Positions 48,028 to 60,974 are shown, numbered from the stretch's first letter. The stretch is 64,000 nucleotides of DNA from Wyeomyia smithii (GCF_029784165.1 NC_073694.1:168916118-168980117); one strand, 5' to 3'. Notes: generated by a model from the letters alone, not told the origin. Translations and numbers: made by a program.

Positions 48028-49010
48028 GACTGAAAAAAAACCTTTTTGTTAAACTGAGTTTTCCCGTGAGCAGATGTAGAATTGTTATGAATTATCAATA
48101 AAGTTCAAAACAAATTTGACTGATTTCTTGGTTATTATTCCTCTACTCAAAATCATCCTCGAAGTTTTTTTTTGCAAATTTTACCTTCAATTCATTCCAT
48201 TTTAAATTCAATTGCATTTCAGAAAAGATTGAATAAAATCACATTTGATCACTCTGCTTCAAGTCCAATCAAATTTTAGTTATTATTTTACGCGCTAGAA
48301 CTGTTTCGTTTAATAAAAATTGGTCAAACCTAAAAGTCGAATGCAACAGACGAAAATCACCATGAATTAAAATAAACCTGCAAGAAAAAATTCTTAAGAA
48401 CGGAGTTTATTTCAAATATCATACATAATATCACCAGTGAAATCGCGGGTATTGAAAAGTCTATGTATTTTGGCACAGGATTCATTAAACTGGATGATTA
48501 AAATTCAAGATGTGGTCACATATAAACCAACTGTAAAATTAAAGAAGGAGAATGTCTCACTCTACAAGTAAATAACATTAATAATATGTTTATATCAGTG
48601 TCATATGCAGGCTTCATCCATTCTCTTGATTTTTGCTCACAATACCTTCTCTACCTATCAAACGCCTGAGAGAACTAGACTTTCTCTCACACATATTGAG
48701 CAACTACCCACATTTGGTCGAAGAGCATTTGAGTCGCACAGTTCATTTTCGCACAATCATCGCGTATGAAGGGTAAACAATTGGGTAAACAAACCACATC
48801 CTACAGATTTTAAATTTTATATTATAAGAAGATTCAGAACTCACCAAGGGACTGCGTATTCTGCAGAACGTCCGAATTTACACTGTTTTATCGCACCCGA
48901 AAGCGATAAGACCAGTAACGCAATTCTCAGATGTACACTGAGCAATTCATTTCACTCATCTTGCGTGCGCGGATGATCAATTTACTAGAGTTTAATTGCT
49001 CTTTCGAACT
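48028..49010. other. AT-rich spacer
   Basis: No recognised gene. The 48600-48960 part is less AT-rich and holds no identified element. Confidence 0.35.
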
Positions 49011-49241
49011 AAGGTGAAACTCCGTGCTCGAATTTTGCCCAAAGTTTGCAACATAATTTTATCGAAATTCAATGAAATTACGTGTGTGTAACTTTGGTCG
49101 ATTGTTTGCACCACTGACGCATGGATAGCGTAGCAATTCGAGCGCTATTCATTAGGTGGAAGCTGAGATTTTTACGCTGAAAATCGTTAAGTGTAAAATA
49201 TCTAACCTCAAAATTGTACATAAAAAAGCCCGTTTCACCTT
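49011..49241. mobile_element. Possible short MITE with AAGGTGAAAC ends
   Basis: AAGGTGAAAC at 49011-49020 is repeated inverted as GTTTCACCTT at 49232-49241, with CTA and TTAA-like flanks. Ten exact bases is a short inverted repeat, so this is a moderate to weak call. No coding capacity. Confidence 0.45.
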
Positions 49242-51250
49242 AAGACCGTTTATTCACAAGAGAATATATCACTCTTCGTACCCTCAACAACAGATGCTAT
49301 GATGCACTTGAACGTAAAATGGAGAGGGCAAAGAACTTTTTCTCTTTAAGACCAAGATGAGCAAAACGAAGCCTGTTCATATTTTATCACCAGTCAACAA
49401 TTTTAACCCCGTTATGTTTGAAACTATACAATTCCAAAATATAAAAAGGTGAAATACCCAGGCTTTTTATTTTGGCGAATGTATGAACTATTGTTTAAAT
49501 TTTAGACAATATTTGATAAATTTAGAGCATCCGTTTCTTTAAAAGTTTCAACTGTAATTCGTTTTTTTTTTGGCGTTTCAATATCAGTTTTAAAAAAATG
49601 GGTTTTCGCGATGGGTGTGGGACTATTTCGGCAAAGTTTTCCTTCGTCATATATTTTGCATTGAAATGAAGAAAAAAATATAACACAAGCATCCCCAGGC
49701 TTAGTAGTTCCTGATCCTATTAAAGTTATAATTAAATTGTTGTGTTGTTTTCATGTTTTTTTTTTGTCTCACAATGTATATATTTCCTAGAGGGACAAAA
49801 TTGCTTTTTTTTTGAAAAACTAACTTTTTTCTCATGTTTTATGATCAGATCAATCATCAATGTTTAGTTCACCTTTGTAGTTTTGAAAAAGTAAAATAAA
49901 TTTCTTTAACAAGTACTTTAAGATAATTTTAAATTTGTTTTTTGATTTTTTTTTGTTGAAAAAAAAAATTTCCCCTGTATATTAAAAATTTGAGAAAGAC
50001 AAAATTTTTATCTGCAACTTATCAAAGACGTCACACCGATTATGTTTTGACTCCAAAAATATGTGTAACATTCACTTCAACTTTAGTCGTGATTCAATCA
50101 AAAATTAAAAGCACATAATAACATCTTCAGCCCATAGAAAAATCTGGGCAAAGTTTCAGCCAAACTGGACCAAAAATGGGACATTTCTTATGGAATTGCT
50201 CAGATTGGAAAAAAAACATGCAGTGTCATACGTCATTGGCGCTGAGACTACGTGTCAAATGAAGCGTTTCTTTGCAACTATTACAAGAGTTATTTTGGTT
50301 AATTTTCGTTTAAGCATTTGTTTTATTTTTAATTGCTTTCCTACAGTTCCACTCATTAATTGCATTAAGAAAGGATACCAGTTAGTGAAGCCGAGCTTCG
50401 AAAATCGATTGTAGAAAATTGTCACTTTAGTTGTACTTTTTTACCAAATCAATCAGCTAAACTCAACATATGATTTATAGTCATTCTGTGCATCATGTTT
50501 TCAGAATATTTCAACATCAATTTTTTATACTTCCTAAGTAGCCGTTCTTCGGAATAATTTTCTGTCATTTCAGGCTTTCACAAATTAATAACTGGTTCAA
50601 CTAAACTGTTTGACTAAAGCATTTTGATATATGTGACTTTGTACTCTTTCTGGGTAAAGTTTTCGGCATTTCGTAGAGTAAATGTCTGCTGTTTCAAGCC
50701 TTCAGATGTTTTTTTCATAAATTTTGGATTTAACTCAGAATAATTTTGGCTGCTCCTGAGCTTCGAAAACGACAGTTCTTTGAATTCATTTTCTATCATT
50801 TCATACCTTGAGAAACTTTAATACCTGTTTTAAAGCTTTATTACGGATATTAAACTTAATTAGTGGTTATTTGAAAAAATTATAAAATATCAAAATTATT
50901 TCTACAAATTTGAAATTCAATTTTGAATGTATGTATGGATATTTTATAATTGATTTGGATTTTTTTTAAGATTTCTTTTTCAGATTACTCATCTGACCGG
51001 CATTGAGCAATTTTCAGCTAAATGTGTATTTTTTCTCATTTTTGACTTGATTTTCCTCTCGCCGATTTCAAAAGTAGTCATTTTTAGCTGAATAGAAGAG
51101 TTTTTTAAATAATTTACTGGATCTGGCAGTTTAAAATTTATTTGAGAATCAATTTTGGCATTTTTTTTTTTGCTTTTCTAGACTCAGTTTTGAAATTTTT
51201 TTTTATATTGGTATTGTCAATACAAGTGTCTTTAAAATAAATAATAATAA
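49242..51250. other. AT-rich spacer, degenerate repeat-like
   Basis: AT-rich with long T and A runs. Phrases about 50020-50060 resemble those near 21780, suggesting old interspersed repeat. No gene recognised. Confidence 0.35.
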
Positions 51251-51252
51251 TA

Positions 51253-52422
51253 CAGTGATCACCCGATTATATCACACCCTGATGATTTTTGGCGTGATAA
51301 AATAGGGAAAGTGATAAAATCGGAAAATTTTTAAATTTTTTTTTATTGAAGATGTCAAATCAATAACTAAATACGTAAAATCAGTGATTTTAATTTTTTT
51401 TTTGGAAAACTTATCTGTACAAACATATGAAAAAAGCTGCAGTTGTTTTTTTATAAATCGATATATCTGAATAACGACAAAAGATAGAGAAAAGTTGTCA
51501 AGGGATGAATTCGAGAAAACTGTCTGAGCTTTTATAAAAAATATTTAAAAAATTCAATATGAGATCCTGTACTGAAAAAAAAATTCAAAAACAAAAAGTG
51601 ACTATAAAAAATTGATCATCACTATTTTTTTAAAACATTTTTTTGGATAGATAATTCAGTTGCCTAAAACTTTTCTGAACAAATCTAAATAAATAAAAAA
51701 CCTAAATTGATGTAAAGTTGCAAATAAATTACAATTAAGTTTTTTATTAGTTCATGTTTTTGTTTGAATTAGTAAAATGAATTACTTGCTTTTTTGTAGC
51801 GCAGTACCATCAGCAAAATATTAGATGTTCTCACAACACTAAACTTTGCCGAAGACAGCAAGCTGATATCTCTCACATATTGCAACCAGAAAAATCCTAA
51901 AATGTAAATAACGATTTTCAATGCCTTCTCATAGAAAACTTTATGTTGCTTGCAATATGTAAGAGATAGAAACATGATGTCTTCTGTAAAGTTTCTTGTT
52001 TTGAGATCACCTAATACTTTGCCTAAGACACCAAGCGTCTATCTTTACCTAATGAAAAAGTAAATATTCTATCTCACTTTTAGGAGGATTGTTCACCCAG
52101 CTTTCTACATCAAAAGATGCGTTTTCAAATATTTTGAAACTTCTCCGATTATAATAAACATTAGTATCACTATTCAATTATTCGCACGAAAACAGCAAAA
52201 TGTAACATAGTGCATCGGTTGAATTTTTAATGTAAACTACATCCAGAATGATGTTATTCTACACTGGGTTATGAAAAAAATCTAAAAAATTGAAGCGTAT
52301 TAAAAATCAGTTCACCCTGACATTTTTTTAATGAAATGTTTTATAATGATAGAATCGGGTGAAAAATGTGATAAAATCGGAGGCAGATAAAATCGGGTAC
52401 TGATATAATCGGGTGATTACTG
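51253..52422. mobile_element. 1.17-kb TIR element of pogo/Tc1 type, TA target duplication
   Basis: The left end CAGTGATCACCCGATTATAT then CA, and the right end read inward on the minus strand CAGTAATCACCCGATTATAT then CA, match at 21 of 22 positions. TA flanks both ends (51251-51252 and 52423-52424). CAGT termini with TA duplication fit the Tc1/mariner superfamily, pogo-like branch. Subterminal GATAAAATCGG motifs recur near both ends (about 51311, 52371 and 52386) and could be transposase-binding sites. The interior is AT-rich with no transposase frame, so this is a non-autonomous element. Confidence 0.85.
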
Positions 52423-52424
52423 TA

Positions 52425-53400
52425 TTGTTAATCCTTTACAGGGACTATTTTATTGCTACTTTTTTTCGTCTCTCTGGTCTCAACAATAAGCTTATTTCCT
52501 AACCCCGCTTTCCTGGTTTCAGAATTTTTTCACGAGATTTTATTAACTATTAAAAAGAATTTAGGTCGTTCAACCTTAAAAAGTTTTTGCTTCAAGATCA
52601 ATACAGATCTCCAATTAAAGTCCAACTTTCGAAATTCATTCACAGAGAGTTTTAACAAAATTTGAGCATATTTTTTATCTTTTTCTAGTTCTGTAAATGC
52701 TTCAAGGTAATTATGAGCTGAATTATAAACAATTATCATTGTCATTAAAATTTTTGTTTGCGGTGTCTAGTTGAATTTTGTAGTTTTTAAAAAGCATTTC
52801 ATAGTGTAGTGTCATTTTTTTCATAATTTTGTCTATTTTAGAGACGTTTCAGATTTCTTCATGTTTGTATTAGCAAAAATGTCAAAATGTCAGTCGTAGA
52901 AATTTATTGAAAACTAATATCTTGTGAAAAAATATTCTGTTGCGAATTGTAGGAAAGCTACATAAATCGCATTCGCTTCGCTTTTATTACAAAAGTTCAC
53001 ATCAATGGACAACTTAATTCTAATTCCCTAACAAACAAAAAAATCGCATTCCTGTAGGAGAAAAATATTGGTTTGATTTAAATGCGACAAATGTTGAAGT
53101 AACTGAAATCCTATAAGGATGAATGATTTAGATGCAAATTGGGTCTATTTAACTGTAGGCATATCATGGCAAAACAATAGTGATAACGTTTAGTAAACTG
53201 TATGTGCTCAGGTTATTTGTCCGAAGCAAAAGATGCGTGCAATAGTGCTTAAGCATGGATTGAAGTATCGAGGCACCATTTTCATTTATAAAGCGAACCA
53301 ATTATTTTTTTCCGATACAACACACGAACGCAAATCTAGTGATGACCAACAGACATTTGACCACATTCTAATTTAATGTAAAAGTTCACAGAACGATAAT
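52425..53400. other. AT-rich spacer
   Basis: No gene or delimited repeat recognised. Confidence 0.35.
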
Positions 53401-54126
53401 TGCTCGGTCCAGTTAAGGATCGAGACGCACAAAAAATTTATTTCAGACTCATTAGAGTATCCCTCTCCACGGAAATCTTTAGTAAAAGGCGAAAGATTTA
53501 TTCGACAACTGAAGAGTGATCAGAGTGACGAATGCAGCGCAGCGACCGAGGAGTCTTCCACCGATGTCCTTCTGCGCTAGCGATTGTTCACACTCGTTCC
53601 GCCAAAGCGACTCTGTCGGTAGGATAGAAACTGCCTGCAAACGGAATACAATAGGAATCATCTGCTCTCCTCTTGCTGCGAAGAATGTGTTACTTTTACC
53701 CTACCTACGTGAATTGGACTGAACAGAGCTTTAAATCAACGGTTGATATTCGCAAAGTTTTTTCGTGCTTTTACCTATGCAGGATTTAGCAATATGAGTA
53801 GGATATAGGATCAGCGCAGCTAAGTCACAACTGTCCTTTGGAAAATGACATTCGTTTTGTTTCAAAGCAGTGATTGTTATTCGGTACTGGACCGAAGAAT
53901 GAAGAATAGTTAAGAGTTTTAGAACTTTTTACTAGAGCATTTTTTGTTTGCATTGACAAGCGCAAAAAAGTTCTGAACTTGACCAGTGGAGTTTTTCAAG
54001 AGATCATTTCAGGCTGCATGAGAACAAAGAATTCCTTAAGGAGTGGTTTCGACAAAATGCAGCCTAATTTACGGTTGCTTCTAATTCATCTTGAACAAAC
54101 TTATAAAAAAAAGATAAAATACTTTC
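53401..54126. other. Mixed spacer, possible old LTR
   Basis: The minus strand of 53400-53720 is GC-balanced and contains GTCGAATAAATCTTTCGCC, a polyadenylation-signal-like stretch reminiscent of retrotransposon LTRs. I find no paired LTR, TG..CA boundary or primer-binding site. Function unknown. Confidence 0.25.
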
Positions 54127-54364
54127 AAGTTTAGTGAAGCGGGCAATGTATGCAGTTTGCGAGGATGCGAAAATGAACGGGAATAGAAGGTGTGACTTTT
54201 AGGCTTAGAAAAAATTTTTCCCTCGTCCAGACGGGACTGTTTTGCGGGTTCGTGTCCCGTCTGGACGAGGGAAAAAATTTTTCTAAGCCTAAAAGTCACA
54301 CCTTCTATTCCCGTTCATTTTCGCATCCTCGCAAACTGCATACATTGCCCGCTTTACTAAACTT
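54127..54364. repeat. Near-perfect 111-bp inverted repeat (long hairpin)
   Basis: The left arm 54127-54237 and right arm 54254-54364 are each 111 bases. They are complementary at all but two positions by my reading (one at the outer end near 54136/54355, one in the AAAAAATTTTT run). The 16-base loop is TGTTTTGCGGGTTCGT. The arm sequence is GC-mixed and unlike the satellites. There are no terminal repeats or target duplication and no match elsewhere in the window. Transcription in either direction would give a long double-stranded hairpin, a potential Dicer-2 substrate. A recent inverted duplication or an assembly/read-back artefact are alternatives. Confidence 0.95.
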
Positions 54365-56850
54365 AAAATGTAAGTCATATGACAATAATGAAATTAGTTC
54401 GTAAAATAAAATACTTTCCACAATCTACAAAATAGAATTCTTCTCTTAAATTTTGGAAAGAAATTATGGAGAATCTTCTTTTATGACAACCCAAAACCAC
54501 CATTTTCTTTCGATTATCGCACCTGAATGATAGCAGATGCTACAAATGAAATAAACCTATTAATCTAAAACGCCTGAAAGCTGCAAGTAAGCTGAATCAG
54601 GATTTCCAGCCGCTCCATCTTCCGTAGATAGATTATTGCGTTTCCCCCTATTGATCTCATCTGCGAATCACCGAACCCGGACCCTTCCCTTGAATTACTG
54701 CCTGCTGTTGCCATGGCAGCCAGAATCCCTTTCGACGCAACGATGTACTAGAGAACATGCGGGCTAGAGACCCCTTGATGCAGTATACCACGTGGATTCG
54801 TCCGACCATCTGCCAGCGCCTTTATTGCGTACCACGCACATCATCGTTAGGAATTGTTTCCCAGCCCCCTATTCACCACCCCGGGCACGGGTGACTCCTC
54901 CCTTCCGCACTCGTTATGTTTTCCGTTGCACATTCTTCTCCTCCGCAGTTCGTCCCACCAGTTATCCTGCTCTTTCGCATCGTCTATCGCACAAGGAAGG
55001 AAGCTTCCAGAAAGATGCGTGCGTATGCGTGTGCGTATTGCCTCCCTTCTTGACAAAAGCGGACGAGGATGTGAAAGCAGGGGAAGGGCGTGGCGTTCGG
55101 TGGTGATTCATCCTTCACTGGTTGGAATTTTATTTTTTTAAATTTTTTTCAAAGAATGAAAAAACGTTTGACTCTGGAGCACGTTCGCTGAGCTTCACGA
55201 CGTCGACACGAGGATCAACGGAGAAAGGGTACCCACTTCAGCACAGGTCAGCGAGTGCCGTTAATTTTACGAGTTCCTTAGCCAACCGACGGCCCATCCG
55301 AACGGAGAGTGAAATCGTTCCAGGACATTAAATTTATTATCCGATAGCGTGACAACTGCCTCAGCAAGGCAAACAACGACAATGGCGCCCATTGTTGTCG
55401 TCTACCGTCTCGTCTTCTAGCGACGAAAGAAGCAAAACACTCAGAATCGTCATTTGTTTGGAGTGAAGAAATTCTTCCACTCGTCCTGTAACCGAAAGGA
55501 AACGACTGGCATTGAGTGATGTCGGACTAGAAGGGCATTGTGGTGAAGAAAGCGGTACAGTAACAATGTCGTTTGCACGTAGGAATAATTAAGTGTGGAG
55601 AGGAAAAACGAAACGCGCTGGAAAACTATCGCATAATGAGAGATAAGGACGTCCCGAACTATGCACGCTTTCGGTCGTGTCGACCGTTTGCGGGCTCGTT
55701 GTCGCGGTAATTGAATTGTTCCGGGTGAACAAAGTCGGAAAGTGTTTGCTCAACTGACTTGACTCGTTCTGTCCTCGGAGTATACGGCGAGGATGTACGA
55801 AGCGAGATAGGATGACGGTTAATCCCAAGCGTCTCCTTGTTACTTTGACAAACTTTAAAAATAACTTTATCTACACGATCTTCACGTCAACCGAGATGCT
55901 ACATAGCATACATCCATCATATCTGTACGCTGTTATGCTATTCTCGTAGTTCACCCACCACCACAACAACACACTAAATTCTAATTACTAAAAAGTAACA
56001 TCAATTTCCTCTCCTTGCGCAGCACCCCGAAGATCAGAGCAACAATGAAAGTCATAGCGAAACTACAGCCAAGAAGTACTGCACTTCCGCCACGTTGACT
56101 GCTGCTGGGAAGCGAAGCTTCCACTCTTGTTATCTTCTTTTGCTTCTCATTTCCGTAAGTGAAAGAAACCTCCTTCTTCCCAGCCCCACTACCGAACGAA
56201 ACGGGAGCAAAACACAAAATATAAGTGAGGAACTCGCAGTCGTCCGAAAGGAACGGAACGAACACAAAACACTCTCACTTTAGATTGTATCTTGTCAAAA
56301 ACGTCGTGTTGCATTTATCTCTAATGGGTTCGCCGCCGCGCCCGCAAGGAAAACCCGGAGAAGTAAACTCACACCGAAAACACGGACCAACTCAAGTCAG
56401 TTCGCTTTATTTATTCATTTATTTTATTGAAAATTTAAGCATCCATTACAGTAGCAGTTTTTTTTTGTTTGTTTTTTGTTTCAGGATCCGCCGCAACGTT
56501 TCCGAGTTGACCTCCCACAACCCTCGTCCCCGCCGCCTCGGTGCTCACAAAGAACACAACCAACGAAGATGGACAACTTTGGTCATCTCGCGTTGGTAAG
56601 CACGGCAACAGAAGCAGCTCGCAGGGTCGCATAATCGTAAAACTCAATTACTTCTGCTTGTTTGGGCAAGTTTACGTTGGCCATTTCGTCCAACGATGGC
56701 CACAGAGAGAGGAATATACTTTTGGCGGGTGACTGTTTAGCGAAACTGCACCGGATAAAGCGATGAAAACAGTTCATATTAATTAATGGAGCTATCCGGT
56801 GGATCCGTGGATGGCGGAGGGCGGAGGGGGAGGGGGGATGTTGGTGAACT
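54365..56850. other. Low-repeat island 6
   Basis: CpG-rich and non-repetitive from about 54590. One TTAATTAA (56779). Overlapping frames (54792-55106, 55981-56265 minus and 56225-56599) show no known domain. Probably non-coding. Confidence 0.4.
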
Positions 56851-56960
56851 TGCTTGCTCCTTTGGCGTGTCCCGTTAAATCGAATTCAAGTTGTGTTCCT
56901 TTCAAATCTAGCTGCTTTTAGCAAAGCTTCCAAATTTTTATCGCAATTATCTAGTTCAAT

Positions 56961-57036
56961 TTCCCGACGTTTCGGGCATTTTTCTTATGATTTTCAAGGG
57001 TTTCTTGAAAAAGACCAAAAATGGCAGAATCGTCGG
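56961..57036. repeat. GAAACGTCGG-signature hairpin (copy 5)
   Basis: The left half 56961-57000 (CCCGACGTTTCGGGCATTTT...TTTCAAGGG) and right half 57001-57036 (CTTGAAAAAGACC...CGTCGG) form an imperfect inverted repeat. It is followed by TTTAACTCGATTGTTATGTG, which also follows copy 6 at 60707. Confidence 0.6.
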
Positions 57037-57258
57037 AGACTTTAACTCGATTGTTATGTGTAACACTGCGAAATTGAAGGAAAAATCCATCCATATAGAC
57101 CACATATACAACGTGGAAAGGATATGTAATTTCCGAACCTCCTAATATAAGCCTGAGTAACGTTCATTAGACACAATCAAACTTTGAACAAACCGCTTTG
57201 ACATGATAGTGATTTTATTATAATGTCAGATACTTTCGGTTGTGTGAAAATATAATAA

Positions 57259-57578
57259 ATGTTACTTTCCTCACTTCATTTTTATAAAATGACGGCTGAA
57301 GCGCATAGAGAGTTAAAAATATGTTTACAGCAAAGATGCTTTAAGTGGTACAACGTGCAAACGAATGGTTCCGTTACAATAAAGATGGTAATTTCGAAGG
57401 CAATGACGACTGTTCGCGTGAAAAACCATCAAAGATGCTGAATTGGAGGCATTGTTGTATGAAGATCCATGCCAAACGTAGGAACAGCTTGCTTCAGTAT
57501 TATGAGTTACCTGCCAAGCCATATCCAAACGGTTGCATGTTTTGGGAATGATTCAGAAACAAGAAATTATGATTCTTA
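57259..57578 (+). pseudogene. mariner transposase N-terminal remnant (copy 1)
   Basis: The DNA-binding half of a mariner transposase is spread over three frames. HFYKMTAEAHREL comes first (to about 57340). Next is ANEWFRYNKDGNFEGNDDCS then REKPSK (57351-57430). The third frame, from 57434, reads DAELEALLYEDPCQT, stop, EQLASVL, stop, VTCQAISKRLHVLGMIQKQ. These align with the two helix-turn-helix units and linker of mariner enzymes (K-TAAE-HR, W-F--GDF--D, DAELEALL-ED--QTQE-LA). The catalytic DD34D half is missing, because satellite sequence begins just downstream at about 57590. Two frameshifts and two stops show an old, dead copy. Confidence 0.75.
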
Positions 57579-57589
57579 ATACTTAAAGC

Positions 57590-60500
57590 CAAGGGACATT
57601 AACGGGCACCGAAAAGTGATACGAAGATAGTATGAAAATACTACAAAAATGGCGTATAAACCCTCACAAAATGACACAAAAAGACTGTGCAAAAGGACAA
57701 AAATTGTCCAGTATTGATACCAAATGACACCGAAGAGTTATACAAAGATAGTAAAATAATAAAATTATAACAATGACACAAAAATAGAACAAAAAAGTAT
57801 CACACGGACAATACAATAACGAAACAATAATATTCAAAGATAGTACAAAAATAATTAAAATAATGAAGCAAAAATTACTTAACATGTAATAAAAATATAA
57901 TTTAAAAATAACCCACGGTAATGCAAAGAAACGAATCTAAAACAATCAACAAGTAGGTCAGAAAGGACATAAAACTGGTATAAACGTCTCACAGAATAAT
58001 ACAATTAAAAGCTCTGCAGCGACACAAAAATGATATGCAGCTCTCACAAATATAATAAGAAAGTGACTCAAAATGGTTGCAAAATGACTCAGCAGTCACA
58101 CAAAATTATCTCAAAATATCACAACAGTAGCGGAAAAAAGGGTAAAAATGATCCAGACTTAAAAATGGCACCAAAAAGTAACAAAAATGGTGCAAAAATT
58201 ACATACAAATTATATAAAATTGCACCCTTTCATACATACAAATTATAGAAAAATGGTACAAAAATGAAAAAAATGAAGCAGATATGACATAAAATAATTT
58301 AAATTGCAACCAAACACAAAATAACCTAACTCTGAATGACTAAAAACATAAATAACATAAATGAATAAAAAATTTGGTCATGAAAGAGAATATTAAAACA
58401 AAAGCCTCACAGCAATCAAACAACACAGAGATGATCAAAAAAATCCTGCAAAACACAAAATGATATACAACTTCCAGAGAAATTAAACAAAAATGACTCA
58501 AAATCCATAAAATAACACATAAGTGACAAAACAGACTCAGAAATCATTCAAAGATATTAAAAAGTATCACAACAGTAGTATATACTATAAGAAAAATGAG
58601 CAATAAAGAACACAAAATGGTACCGAAAAGTGGTAGAAAGATGGTACGAAAATACGGCAAAATGGCGTAAAAAAGCTACATAAAATAACACAACAAATAA
58701 ATCACGTAAATGGCTCAAAATAGTATTAAAATTATCCATGAATGATACTTATTCACACCAAAAAGTGATACAACGATAATACAAAAAAAATCTAATAATG
58801 ACACAAACATTGTCACACGGATAACACAAAAAACGACACAATAAAGATTGAAATATGGTCCAAAAGTATCATCTAAACTATACAAAGATAGCACAAGACA
58901 AATTCAAATAAATATCAACACCAAAAAAAAAGGAACCAGATGTGATTCAAAAGCTGTTGAATATGTGATAAAAATAATATTAAAATAACCCATTTTACGT
59001 TGATTTTAATAACCCACATGTTACGTTGATCAGACACCTACCATTCGATTTCTGAGACTTTTTTACTCAAAATAAGATATAATTTGACTGCCACATTAAG
59101 ATATTAGCGATTTACCATTATGCTCAGAAATAATCGATATTATTTTGCTTTGTGAAATATACTAAAACTATGCCAAAACCGGTTTCGTAGAATCACCGTT
59201 TTGAGCTAAGTTTTTGTCCGATTTAAGATCTGTTTTTTTTTTTTTTCAAAAGATGGGTAAAAGGATGCTAATATGTGGACAAACTCTTAGAATTTTGATA
59301 TTTGGCCTCAAAACAAAATGGCGTCGAAAAAACCACAAAAATTACCGGTTTCTCAAAAATTCAAAATGGCGCCATTGTTGCCCCTTAAGTTGAAATGTGT
59401 TCAAACTCAGGGAAATTTATTTTCGCATCAAACTTCATCAAAAAATCATACATAGGAGCCAAGGCAAAAAAATTGTTGCACTGTGTAATAATCAAATAAC
59501 TAAGAAATGACGCAAAATTTATACAAAACTCTTTTGAAAACAGTACAAAAGTGACTCAAAATGATTGCCAAATGACCCAGAACCCACGCAAAAGTATCTA
59601 AAAAAATCACAAAAGTCGCATAAATTATCCAGAAAAGCAACAAAGATATGTAATACGAAGGTAGTACCAAAATGAAACAAAAAAATATCCCAAACTATTC
59701 AAAAGTAGCATAAAAAAGGGTGAAAATGATCCAGAAAAGCAACGTAACGGTATAGATGAGTGATACGAAGGTAGGTGTTACAAAAATAGTGTATAAAAGT
59801 TACATATAATGACACCAAAATAAAATTACAAAAGAGGCACATAAAAAGTGAGTATTGTGCGAAAAAATAGCACAAAAATGAAATCGAAATGCTCCACAAC
59901 TGAGAAGTGACGCACAAAATTGAAAAAAATAAAGTCATAACAATGACAACTGTCACAAGAGAAGCACAAAAAAGGATATAAATGATTAAAATACAAACTA
60001 AAAACAATGAAAAAATGATCAAAAAAAAGTAAAAATAATTTAATAACACAATGAAAACACCAAAATGATTAGAAAATAACTATAATATCTATACAATAGT
60101 ACAAAAGTTACTAAAAATAATTACCAAATGACCCAGAAATAACACCAAACATCTGAAAATATCACAGAAATTACATAGAATGGACAAAAACGAACCAGTA
60201 AAGCAACAAAATGGCACCGAAAAAATGATACAAAGACAGAACGAAACTGTTACAAAAATAGTGTATAAAGGTTACATGAAATGACACAAACATAAAATTA
60301 CAAAAAAGCACAACAAAATTGACACAAGCATTGTGCGAAAAAAAAAAACACAAAAATGATACCAAAATGACCAAGAAATGATGAAAACAAATTCATAACA
60401 CACAAAAGTGTCAAGAATTTAATAACACATATGTATCAAAATAATTTTGAAATGACTCATAAATAACACAACAAAAAAAAAACAAGATTATAATTAAAAA

Positions 60501-60640
60501 TAAAAAGAAACAACTCCGTTATAGCCCAAGATTTCACAATAAAGAGATATCACGGTAGTACAGGCACATTTGAAAAATAGCACCATAAAGTTACATGAAA
60601 TGACACAAATATGGAACAAAACGGTGACTCCAGGAGTCAA
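57590..60640 (+). repeat. Degenerate A-rich satellite, first part
   Basis: Endless variants of ACAAAAATGAC, ACACAAAATG and ATACAAAGATAG at about 10-12 bp spacing. A longer phrase recurs at about 58130, 58560, 59690 and 60160: AGTAGCATAAAAAGGG, AAAATGATCCAGAAAAGC, ATGGCACCGAAAAGTGATAC, AAGATAGTAC, AAAAATAGTGTATAAA. This gives intervals near 430 and 470 bp where no insertion intervenes. The minus-strand frames are artefacts of the T-rich complement. Confidence 0.8.
59000..59490. other. Non-satellite interruption in the A-rich array
   Basis: About 490 bp with ordinary composition, including TCAAAATGGCGCCATTGTTG (59369-59388) and a T run at 59233-59246, between two stretches of satellite. Probably an inserted interspersed element; termini not identified. 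Confidence 0.5.
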
Positions 60641-60706
60641 AGATAATCCAAAAGTTTGCTTTTATCGTTTGTCAAAATGTCAAAAATATCAGTCTTTTTT
60701 TCGTTT

Positions 60707-60779
60707 CCGACGACGTTTCGACCATTTTTGCTAACTTCTTCAAGGACCCCTTGAAAAAGACCACAGCCGAAACGTCGGA
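60707..60779. repeat. GAAACGTCGG-signature hairpin (copy 6)
   Basis: The arms 60707-60745 and 60749-60779 each carry the signature, one per strand. The plus strand reads CCCCTTGAAAAAGACC, ACA, then GCCGAAACGTCGG; the minus strand reads CCTTGAAGAAG..GGTCGAAACGTCG. The downstream sequence TTTAACTCGATTGTTATGTG is shared with copy 5. Confidence 0.65.
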
Positions 60780-60974
60780 CAGTTTAACTCGATTGTTATG
60801 TGTTTGAAAGGGTATGATATTTCCCGGGTCTGCTTACACTGGCCTGAGTAATGTTTATAAGACACCAGCAAACTTTAAAAAATTAAAAAGCCCCTTTAAT
60901 ATGATAGTGATTCTATTATGATGTCAGATACTTTCAGCTGTGTGAAAACGGTTGATTTTGTGCCAAATAATCGT

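Noticed and set aside
53400..53720. Solo LTR of a retrotransposon on the minus strand
   Set aside because: Only an AATAAA-like stretch and composition support it. No TG..CA ends, target duplication or partner was found.
54792..55141. Overlapping 104- and 95-codon frames as a gene in island 6
   Set aside because: Three frames over the same DNA are open at once, which points to low stop density from GC content, and none has a recognisable motif.
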